DNA of 6,885 nucleotides from Treponema sp. (GTDB lineage: Bacteria > Spirochaetota > Spirochaetia > Treponematales > Breznakiellaceae), in contig JAIRLZ010000022.1 of the NCBI GenBank assembly GCA_031259035.1, positions 1 to 6,885 of the forward strand, given 5' to 3'. The position numbers and the translations under genes are program-made. Each line of letters begins with the position of its first letter. Positions within the stretch are counted from its first letter, which is position 1. Below the pieces are notes generated by a model. It worked only from the letters and a program-made list of their open reading frames with translations. It was not told the origin of the DNA and searched no databases. Below are positions 1 through 5,558 of this stretch, piece by piece.

Positions 1-1
1 T

Positions 2-58
2 CACCGGCAAAGGCTTGATATATTGGATATCGCCCAGTACCGGGGCAGGTTGAAATAG
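2..58 (+). CDS. Possible C-terminal end of an upstream gene (partial)
   Basis: One + strand frame is open from the left edge to a TAG at 56-58 and would encode the last 18 residues of a protein ending in QYRGRLK. The product cannot be recognised from so little. The other forward frames stop at about 18 (frame 1) and 53 (frame 3), and the reverse strand is also partly open, so the choice of frame is weak. It is preferred because it leaves a clear gap for the promoter that follows at 111. Confidence 0.3.
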   Translation, partial: HRQRLDILDIAQYRGRLK

Positions 59-70
59 TGTATTTTTCCG

Positions 71-101
71 CTTTAACGCACTTTAACCGCGCTTTAGCCC
101 A
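71..101. repeat. Three imperfect tandem copies of a 10-11 base unit
   Basis: CTTTAACGCA (71-80), CTTTAACCGCG (81-91) and CTTTAGCCCA (92-101) follow one another directly. The unit is close to one helical turn, so the copies would lie on one face of the DNA. They lie 10 bases upstream of the -35 box at 111. This may be an activator or repressor site, or only a chance low-complexity stretch; the function is unknown. Confidence 0.4.
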
Positions 102-110
102 TGGTACCGC

Positions 111-139
111 TTGACAAAATTTTTCTGTTTTGTTAGTAT
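111..139 (+). promoter_or_regulatory. Extended -10 vegetative promoter of the rimP-nusA-infB operon
   Basis: A perfect -35 box TTGACA at 111-116 is separated by 17 bases from TAGTAT at 134-139 (4 of 6 matches to TATAAT). A TG at 131-132 supplies the extended -10 element. The spacer and following bases are strongly AT-rich. The expected start point is near 146. No other promoter of similar quality is visible before rimP, so it probably drives the operon. It reads straight into the terminator hairpin at 167-196. Confidence 0.8.
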
Positions 140-166
140 ATATTTATACATAGTCGATGATAAGGT

Positions 167-196
167 AAAAAAAGGGTCGTTGACGACCCTTTTTTT
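167..196 (+). terminator. Intrinsic terminator or attenuator in the operon leader
   Basis: Bases 167-179 (seven A then GGGTCG) pair perfectly with 184-196 (CGACCC then seven T), leaving the tetraloop TTGA at 180-183. This is a canonical GC-rich hairpin followed by a U tract, and the matching A tract makes it potentially bidirectional. It lies about 20 bases after the predicted start point and ends eight bases before the rimP ribosome binding site. Transcripts from the promoter at 111-139 must cross it to reach rimP, so it would work as an attenuator and yield a leader RNA of about 50 nt when it fires. It could also stop read-through from the upstream gene. No competing antiterminator hairpin is visible in the short leader. 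Confidence 0.9.
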
Positions 197-203
197 GTAT
201 GCT

Positions 204-210
204 TGGGAGG
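204..210 (+). promoter_or_regulatory. Ribosome binding site that decides the rimP start
   Basis: TGGGAGG sits four bases before GTG at 215-217. A TTG at 203-205 is in the same frame, but it overlaps this Shine-Dalgarno sequence and has none of its own upstream, only the U tract of the terminator. The GTG is therefore the better start. Confidence 0.75.
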
Positions 211-214
211 AAAC

Positions 215-685
215 GTGCAGTTTACACCGCGAAAAACAGACGCTTTGTTTGATTTGTTGCGTCCTATTGTCAGCGGTCTTAATATGACTCTGGTCGAGGT
301 GGTTGTTGCGCGGCGGAAGGGAAACGCCCACATAAAAATCGTGGTGTATAAAGACGGCGTTGTTGGCATTGACGACTGCTCACGGGTACACCGCGCCGTG
401 ATACCCCGTCTGGATTTGGCGTTTCCGCAAGAAGACTTTTCCGTGGAGGTGTCTTCTCCGGGCATAGGGCGTCTTTTCAAAGACGCTTCCGAATTCGCCC
501 TGTTTATCGGGCGGGGCGTCCGGTGTTACCGGACGGACATATCCGATTGGACGGGAGGCGTACTCAAGTCGGCTGATGAAACGCGGATAGCGCTTGAAAA
601 TGAACGAGGAATGGTACTGTTGGAATACGGAGTTATTGCAAAAGCGAAATTAGATAAATCTTATGAAGTCTGTTCACGGGAATAG
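215..685 (+). CDS. rimP: Ribosome maturation factor RimP
   Basis: This 156-residue cytoplasmic protein is recognised as RimP, which binds the 30S subunit and helps its late assembly around the uS12 region. The N-terminal alpha/beta domain covers about residues 5-75. It is followed by the family signature VSSPGIGR (79-86), close to the usual VSSPGLDR, and a C-terminal SH3/Sm-like barrel (about 90-152). The length is typical of the family. The start is set at GTG 215 because GGGAGG lies just before it; the in-frame TTG at 203 would place that site inside the gene. It is the first gene of the operon, directly downstream of the promoter and attenuator, and 18 bases before nusA. The rimP-nusA-infB order is widely conserved in bacteria and supports the call. 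The last residues, including a cysteine near the end, are not recognised as anything special. Confidence 0.93.
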   Translation: MQFTPRKTDALFDLLRPIVSGLNMTLVEVVVARRKGNAHIKIVVYKDGVVGIDDCSRVHRAVIPRLDLAFPQEDFSVEVSSPGIGRLFKDASEFALFIGRGVRCYRTDISDWTGGVLKSADETRIALENERGMVLLEYGVIAKAKLDKSYEVCSRE

Positions 686-703
686 ACGAATGGGGGGAAA
701 GTC

Positions 704-2221
704 TTGGAAATAGATGTATCGGAAGCGTTTAACCAACTCATGCAAGAACGTAATATGTCTGAGGAACATGTCCGCAGGACTATTGAAGATACTCTTTTAG
801 TCGCCTACCGCAGGCGTTATAGAATACCTGAGAAGACAAAGGAATTTGTCAATGGAAAAGAAGCGTCTGTTCCGGTTCCTATTAATGCCGTTGTGCGCTT
901 CAGTGATGACAAAAAAGTTTCAATCTTCGCCAAGAAGAAAATTGTCGATGCGGAAGAAGACGGCATCAGCGATCCGGTATTTGAAATAGATTTGGAGGAA
1001 GCCCGCAAGCTGAACCCTGACGCGGAAGCGGGCGATGAAATACTCATACCGGTAGACCCCAAAGAGTTTAACCGCTCTTCCATTAAAAGCGCCAAGCAGA
1101 CGGCGCAGCACTCAATACGGAACATTCAGAACACCAGCCTGTACGATGGGTACAAGGACAAGATCGGAGAAATTATCATTGGATACTATCAACGGGAGCG
1201 GGGGGGCGATATTTATGTGGATCTTGGAAAGGTTGAGGGCATCCTGCCGAAACGGAACCAATCTCCGCGTGAATCTTTTCATGTGAACGACCGCATCAAG
1301 GCGATGATCGCCGATGTTCGCAAGTCATCCACCGGCATTGAAATTGTCCTTTCAAGAACGCATCCTGATTTTGTACGCGCTATTCTCACGCTTGAGGTGC
1401 CGGAGGTGTACGATAAAACCGTTGGAATTCACCGTATCGTCCGTCAGCCAGGGTACCGCACCAAGATAGCGGTTTTTTCTACGAAGGAAGACGTCGATCC
1501 GGTGGGCGCCTGCGTAGGGCTTAAAGGCGCACGCACCCAAGCGATCATCAAGGAACTGGAGGGGGAAAAGATCGATATCCTCAAATACGATACGGATCCC
1601 TGTAATTTTATTAAAAACGCCCTGTCGCCGGCGACTATTGCGAACGTTATTGTTCTTGATGAAAACAAGCGGCAGGCGCTCGCGGTGGTGGATGATTCGC
1701 AGTTGTCGCTTGCCATTGGGAAACAAGGCAACAATGTAAAACTTGCCAATAAACTGGTTGACTGGAGCATTGACATCAAGACGAAGTCGCAGTTTGCGGA
1801 AATGGACATCAACGCCGACTCGAGGCGCGCCGCTTCCGAGTTGTTCACGGACGCCGAGGAGTACGCCAGAATTTCGGAGCTTCCTGGCGTTGATCCGGAG
1901 GTCGCCGAAATACTTAAGAACAACAACGCCGATTTTATTGAGGATTTCATCAAACTTACGCCCGAACAGCTTGCAGACCTGCAATTGTCGCCCGGGCAGC
2001 TTGAGACGTTGCGCAAACTTATTGAAGAATATGTGGATATTGTTGAAGAGGAAGAGGAATTTGCGGGAGAGGAGAGTTCCGTCGCCGAACCGGATGCCTC
2101 TGACGCTATTGAAGAAGTTGAAGAATACGAATGTCCCGAATGCGGCGCTAACATAACTCTTGATATGACCAGATGCCCGAATTGCGGGGTTGGATTAAGT
2201 TTTGAGTACGAAGAGGAGTGA
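704..2221 (+). CDS. nusA: Transcription termination/antitermination factor NusA with C-terminal zinc ribbon
   Basis: NusA (505 residues) binds RNA polymerase and nascent RNA and modulates pausing, intrinsic termination and antitermination. Domains in order: N-terminal polymerase-binding domain (about 1-130), S1 RNA-binding domain (about 152-218), KH1 with loop GLKG (272-275), KH2 with loop GKQG (339-342), and one helix-hairpin-helix-like unit (about 380-443; SELPGVDPEV then LTPEQLADL). Then comes an acidic linker (about 446-476) and a CxxC-x10-CxxC motif with C477, C480, C491 and C494, which reads as a small zinc ribbon, and an acidic end. E. coli NusA also has C-terminal extensions, but those are two acidic repeat domains without such cysteines. 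The TTG start has GGGGGG (692-697) six bases upstream, and the N-terminus reads as a normal NusA start. Transcription is probably shared with rimP and infB. Binding of zinc is inferred from the cysteine spacing only. Confidence 0.96.
   Translation: MEIDVSEAFNQLMQERNMSEEHVRRTIEDTLLVAYRRRYRIPEKTKEFVNGKEASVPVPINAVVRFSDDKKVSIFAKKKIVDAEEDGISDPVFEIDLEEARKLNPDAEAGDEILIPVDPKEFNRSSIKSAKQTAQHSIRNIQNTSLYDGYKDKIGEIIIGYYQRERGGDIYVDLGKVEGILPKRNQSPRESFHVNDRIKAMIADVRKSSTGIEIVLSRTHPDFVRAILTLEVPEVYDKTVGIHRIVRQPGYRTKIAVFSTKEDVDPVGACVGLKGARTQAIIKELEGEKIDILKYDTDPCNFIKNALSPATIANVIVLDENKRQALAVVDDSQLSLAIGKQGNNVKLANKLVDWSIDIKTKSQFAEMDINADSRRAASELFTDAEEYARISELPGVDPEVAEILKNNNADFIEDFIKLTPEQLADLQLSPGQLETLRKLIEEYVDIVEEEEEFAGEESSVAEPDASDAIEEVEEYECPECGANITLDMTRCPNCGVGLSFEYEEE
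2132..2185 (+). other. Zinc-ribbon coding segment at the 3' end of nusA
   Basis: The segment codes from C477 to C494 of NusA. It contains two CPxC knuckles (CPEC and CPNC) separated by ten residues, the usual pattern of a short rubredoxin-like or ribbon zinc site. An acidic, probably flexible tail separates it from the helix-hairpin-helix unit, so it looks like a tethered add-on module. Such ribbons commonly bind nucleic acid or proteins; the partner here is unknown. Confidence 0.8.
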
Positions 2222-2259
2222 TGTTCCTCGTGAACAAATTAAAGGTGGAATATGGCTGA
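2221..2259 (+). other. 12-codon reading frame bridging nusA and infB
   Basis: The nusA stop TGA shares its last base with an ATG (TGATG, 2219-2223). That ATG opens a 12-residue frame ([12 protein letters not shown]) which ends at TGA 2257-2259, just past the infB ATG at 2252. GAGGAG at 2213-2218 could serve as its ribosome binding site, though the spacing is only two bases. It could hand ribosomes from nusA to infB by termination-reinitiation. It may equally be chance, since infB has its own GGTGG site at 2244-2248. Confidence 0.3.
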
Positions 2260-5074
2260 GGAATTAAACAATACAAGCCCAAAGGCAGAACTCATTAAAC
2301 AGGCGCATCCCAAACGCGAAATAACGGCGGAGGAAAAGTCAGGCGATAGCGCCGATGCGTCGTCAGGGGAGAAGAACGTCGCTCCCGGACAGGGGAAACG
2401 CCGTAAAATTGTGGTGAAAACAACAAAATCTTCTGCGGCTCAGGCGAATGCGCCAGCAAGTGCCGGCGCATCGCCGGCGCGCGCGGCGGCTCCGGTTTCA
2501 GCGGGGCAAAACAGAAGACTTCAGCCGAAGGTTGTTGCTGTCACAATCCGCGATGTCGACGTCCATGTTGACGTCGGCGACGGTGGTGGCGCCAACGCTG
2601 GCGATGATGTTCCGGTCAGAGAGACAAAAGACGAAAAGAAAGAAAATGATGCGATCTCTGTGGTTGAGGAAGTGAAGCCTGCGGATCGCCGTCAAGAGGA
2701 CGAAGAGAAAGAGTCCCCTATTTCTGAAAACGCCCCTGTTTCCAGCGGCGCCGTTTCGGATGCCGCCGCGTCCGATTCAAACGGCGCGCCGGCGCAGGAA
2801 AAGCCCGTCGCGCTGAAAGAGGTGTCCACCTTCCAAATATCGCAACGCCCCCATGTGGTGGTGGGACGGGTCGGCGGACGGCAGGTTGGCCCGCGCGGCC
2901 ATGACAATCGCCGCAACCAGGGTCCGAAGGGCGACGTTGCGGGAAGAGGCGTCCGGCAAGGAAACTACGGCGCAAAATCCCCCGAGCGTTCCGGCGGCGG
3001 CGCTTCCATCGGCGGGCGTGTCGGTAGAAATAACACCGGTTTTTCCCGCCCAGGCAGGCCCGGCGAGCAACGTGGCGGCGTTGCGGGGAACGCGGAGAAC
3101 CGGACTGCCAATCAGCGTCCGGGCGGCGGGCGCATCGGAATCCAGCGTACCGGAACGGGGTCCAACATGCCGGGGGCGACGCCTCCAATTGATGGGAAAG
3201 GAGCGGTAAAACGCACGTTTAAGGCGAAAAAACCGGTTTATGTACGCAAAGATAAAGAAGAGATGGAGGAAAAGCTCCGTCAGACAAAGAAGAAGATCGC
3301 CCATATTGCGCATCCGGTTCCCAAAGTTATTGAAATAATGGAAGTGCTTTCCGTGTCGGAACTGGCGAAAAAGATGAATCTCCGCGCCGCTGATTTAATC
3401 GCAAAACTTTTAAGCATGGGGCAGATGGTTACCATAAATCAGCAGATAGACGCGGATACGGCGACGTTGCTTGCAGCCGAGTACGGCGCCGATGTGAAGA
3501 TCGTTAATCTGTACGACGAAACGGTCATAGAAAGCAAGGAAGATGATGAAGCCGATTTGGAACCCCGTCCTCCTGTGGTGACGGTCATGGGACATGTTGA
3601 TCATGGCAAGACCAAGCTCCTTGACGCCATCCGCAGCGCCGATGTCGCCGCGGGTGAATTTGGCGGCATTACCCAGCATATCGGCGCGTACACGGTTGAA
3701 ACAGCGAACGGCGACAAGATCACCTTCCTCGACACGCCTGGACACGAGGCGTTTACCCGTATGCGCGCGCGAGGCGCCCAAGTTACGGACATTGTGGTGC
3801 TGGTGGTCGCCGCAGACGATGGGGTTATGCCCCAGACTGTGGAAGCCATCGCCCACGCCAAGGAAGCCGGTGTTCCCATTATCGTTGCGGTGAACAAGAT
3901 CGACAAAGCGGAAGCCAATCCAGACCGCGTAAAGACCCAACTTTCCGATTATGGGCTTCAACCCGAAGAATGGGGCGGGCAGACCATGTTTGTCGAAATT
4001 TCCGCGCTCAAGAAACAGGGAATTGACAAGCTGATCGAAACGATCCTCCTTGAAGCGGAAATTCTGGAGCTCAAGGCGAATTATAACCGCCGCGCTGAAG
4101 GAAAGGTGCTTGAATCCCGCATTGATCCCGGACGCGGAACCGTCGCCACGGTTTTGGTGGAACGCGGTACGCTCAAGATAGGCGATTCGTTTGTGGCCGG
4201 CATTTGGCCTGGACGAGTTCGCGCCCTTTACAATGACAAAGCGCATAAAGTCGCCTCAGCCAGTCCTTCCGCGCCTATAGAAGTAACCGGGTTTGACGCC
4301 GGCATCCCCAATGCCGGCGATCCCTTCCAAGTGGTCGAAGACGAGCGTTTTGCCCGTGATGTTTCCGCGAAACGTCAAGAGCTAAAGCGCAGTGAAGACG
4401 CGAAAAACGTCAAAAAAATCACTCTTGAAAACCTTCGTGACACCATCAGTGAGGGCGAGATTCAGGAACTCAAGGTGATCATCAAATCGGACGTACAAGG
4501 AGCCGCGGAAGCGCTCCGTTCAAGCCTCGAAAGACTTTCCACCAAGGAAGTGCGGCTTAGCGTTATTCAGGCGTTGCCGGGCGCTATCAACGAAGGCGAT
4601 GTGGAGCTTGCCAGCGCGTCAAAGGCTATTCTTATCGGCTTCAATGTGCGTCCTGTGCCAAAGGCAAAAGCCTTGGCGGATCAGGAGCGGGTGGACATCC
4701 GCAAGTACAATATTATCTTCAAGGCTGTGGAAGAAATACAGCAGGCCATGGAAGGCTTGTTGAAACCCGAATTGAAAGAGGAAACGCTCGGTACCGTAGA
4801 AGTGCGGGATACATTCAAAACCCCGAAATTTGGCGCCATTGCCGGCTGTTTCGTGCTTACCGGCGTGATAAAACGGACCGCAAAGGTGCATGTCATCAGG
4901 GACAATGCTGAAATCTACACCGGCAAGATAGGGTCTTTGCGCCGTTTCAAGGATGATGTGAAGGAAGTCGCCGCTGGATTTGAGTGTGGTCTGGGCATAG
5001 AAGGGTTCAACGACATTCAGGTGAACGATCAACTCGAAATCTTTGAGATGGTGGAAGTGGCGCGGAAACTGTAA
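2252..5074 (+). CDS. infB: Translation initiation factor IF-2
   Basis: IF2 (940 residues) is the cytoplasmic GTPase that positions initiator fMet-tRNA on the 30S subunit and promotes joining of the 50S subunit. A long, probably disordered N-terminus (1-355) holds an Ala/Glu-rich part and a Gly/Arg-rich part (about 205-300). The IF2_N module spans about 356-420. The G domain follows, with G1 GHVDHGKT (447-454), switch I GGITQHIG (471-478), G3 DTPGH (494-498), G4 NKID (548-551) and G5 SAL (584-586), all intact. Domain II (about 615-700), the IF2-specific domain III (about 720-830) and the tRNA-binding C-terminal domain (about 840-940) complete the protein, so it is full length. ATG 2252 follows GGTGG at 2244-2248. 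It sits 30 bases after nusA and shares the operon. The next gene in most genomes, rbfA, is missing here, and no clear terminator is visible just after the stop. Confidence 0.97.
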   Translation: MAEELNNTSPKAELIKQAHPKREITAEEKSGDSADASSGEKNVAPGQGKRRKIVVKTTKSSAAQANAPASAGASPARAAAPVSAGQNRRLQPKVVAVTIRDVDVHVDVGDGGGANAGDDVPVRETKDEKKENDAISVVEEVKPADRRQEDEEKESPISENAPVSSGAVSDAAASDSNGAPAQEKPVALKEVSTFQISQRPHVVVGRVGGRQVGPRGHDNRRNQGPKGDVAGRGVRQGNYGAKSPERSGGGASIGGRVGRNNTGFSRPGRPGEQRGGVAGNAENRTANQRPGGGRIGIQRTGTGSNMPGATPPIDGKGAVKRTFKAKKPVYVRKDKEEMEEKLRQTKKKIAHIAHPVPKVIEIMEVLSVSELAKKMNLRAADLIAKLLSMGQMVTINQQIDADTATLLAAEYGADVKIVNLYDETVIESKEDDEADLEPRPPVVTVMGHVDHGKTKLLDAIRSADVAAGEFGGITQHIGAYTVETANGDKITFLDTPGHEAFTRMRARGAQVTDIVVLVVAADDGVMPQTVEAIAHAKEAGVPIIVAVNKIDKAEANPDRVKTQLSDYGLQPEEWGGQTMFVEISALKKQGIDKLIETILLEAEILELKANYNRRAEGKVLESRIDPGRGTVATVLVERGTLKIGDSFVAGIWPGRVRALYNDKAHKVASASPSAPIEVTGFDAGIPNAGDPFQVVEDERFARDVSAKRQELKRSEDAKNVKKITLENLRDTISEGEIQELKVIIKSDVQGAAEALRSSLERLSTKEVRLSVIQALPGAINEGDVELASASKAILIGFNVRPVPKAKALADQERVDIRKYNIIFKAVEEIQQAMEGLLKPELKEETLGTVEVRDTFKTPKFGAIAGCFVLTGVIKRTAKVHVIRDNAEIYTGKIGSLRRFKDDVKEVAAGFECGLGIEGFNDIQVNDQLEIFEMVEVARKL
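2864..3151 (+). other. Gly/Arg-rich low-complexity segment of infB
   Basis: About 96 codons (residues 205-300 of IF2) are dominated by Gly and Arg with Asn, Gln and Pro, with many RG, GGR and RPG steps. Acidic residues are few compared with the preceding Glu/Asp-rich stretch, so the segment is strongly basic and surely disordered. Such stretches often bind RNA loosely. The reading frame is continuous with the rest of IF2. Confidence 0.8.
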
Positions 5075-5113
5075 CAGTAATCCACGAACCGGGCGAGTGG
5101 GGCGTGTCGCACT

Positions 5114-5416
5114 TTGATTTTCGGAATCATGTATGGAAATAATTTTAGCGCGTTAAGTCCCGATAGGACACAAATTGTCGCTTTGCGAAACCTTTCCTCT
5201 GAGATTAATCTTTTTGACGCCGTTATAGAGCGGATGATCCGTACATTTGCCGGGCGTCAGAGTGAGGTAAATTCTGTAACATTCAACCCCAATGGAAAAT
5301 ATCTAGTCTCGGCGTCAGGCGGCAGTTATCTTCGTAAAAAGGATTATACCGTCAGCTTCTGGAGTGTTGAGAGCGGGCGGGAGATCCGCGTTTTCTTCGG
5401 GCATACAGAGCTATAG
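5114..5416 (+). pseudogene. Fragment of a WD40-repeat gene
   Basis: The frame encodes about one and a half to two WD40 blades. The first reads FSALSPDRTQIVAL then INLFDAV and IRTFAGRQSEV. The second reads NSVTFNPNGKYLVSAS then VSFWSVESGREIR and FFGHTEL. A working propeller normally needs about six to eight blades, and the coding starts inside a blade and stops at the GH step where the next one should begin. Key positions have drifted (LFD for LWD, GR for GH). There is no signal peptide and no convincing ribbon of Shine-Dalgarno bases before either possible start (TTG 5114 or ATG 5129); an in-frame TAA at 5078-5080 closes the frame upstream. The region is AT-richer than its neighbours (about 42% GC in 5161-5220). 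It is best read as a remnant of a larger WD40 gene; a short expressed protein is possible but less likely. Confidence 0.65.
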
Positions 5417-5507
5417 TGATAGCGAAGTGAGCATATGGTACATTGTATCTGTCGTGCTGCGACAATCGTCCGTAATCCGGTTGGTTGTTGGAACAACCGG
5501 TAAATCG

Positions 5508-5537
5508 GTCAAACGCGGTTTGACATCTCAATTTTTT
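5508..5537 (+). terminator. Possible weak terminator or operator before the lipoprotein gene
   Basis: A perfect 7-bp inverted repeat (5508-5514 with 5518-5524) with a three-base loop GCG is followed, after seven bases, by six Ts (5532-5537). The gap before the T run and the modest stem make it a poor intrinsic terminator. The perfect symmetry and its place 35 bases before the start codon fit a repressor site just as well. Confidence 0.35.
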
Positions 5538-5549
5538 CAGGAGAAAAAA

Positions 5550-5553
5550 GGAG
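5550..5553 (+). promoter_or_regulatory. Ribosome binding site of the lipoprotein gene
   Basis: GGAG within AAAAAAGGAGAAAAC lies five bases before ATG 5559. The frame is open further upstream to 5421 without a better start, and the lipoprotein signal begins exactly at this ATG, so the start is well fixed. Confidence 0.85.
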
Positions 5554-5558
5554 AAAAC

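Larger units (their letters stand above)
5417..5558. other. Intergenic region with four small inverted repeats
   Basis: No gene is seen here. Four inverted repeats stand close together. TGTCG 5450-5454 pairs with 5460-5464, and CCGGTTG 5477-5483 pairs with CAACCGG 5494-5500. GTCAAAC 5508-5514 pairs with GTTTGAC 5518-5524 across a GCG loop, and TTTTTTC 5532-5538 pairs with GAAAAAA 5543-5549 around AGGA. The third is followed by ATCTCAA and six Ts, so it could be a weak terminator of upstream transcription or an operator/leader structure of the lipoprotein gene. No convincing promoter was found, although one is expected somewhere here. Confidence 0.55.

Noticed and set aside
157..168. Three-codon frame (ATG ATA AGG TAA) in the operon leader as an attenuator peptide
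   Set aside because: It has no ribosome binding site, lies at the very 5' end of the RNA, and has no run of regulatory codons.
203..214. TTG at 203 as the rimP start
   Set aside because: It overlaps the Shine-Dalgarno sequence and has only the terminator U tract before it; GTG 215 has a proper site.
199..252. 17-codon frame starting at ATG 199, out of frame with rimP
   Set aside because: It lacks a ribosome binding site and overlaps the rimP start; the peptide has no recognisable feature.
1352..2154. Two reverse-strand frames opposite nusA
   Set aside because: They are shadows of NusA coding bias; their Ser/Leu-rich sequence mirrors acidic codons on the other strand.
2718..3313. Overlapping reverse-strand and second-frame forward frames in the Gly/Arg-rich part of infB
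   Set aside because: GC-rich repeats of Gly and Arg codons suppress stops in other frames; IF2 itself is continuous here.
3590..3613. Lysine after the GKT of the IF2 P-loop (GKTKLLD) as a damaged G1 motif
   Set aside because: The Walker A residues G, K and T are intact; the following position tolerates other residues.
3410..4246. Long reverse-strand frame of 278 codons opposite infB
   Set aside because: It is a shadow of the highly conserved G domain of IF2, with no ribosome binding site and no family resemblance.
5520..5548. TTGACA at 5520-5525 as the -35 box of the lipoprotein gene
   Set aside because: The bases 17 positions downstream are GAAAAA, with no -10 box, and the start point would fall on the ribosome binding site.
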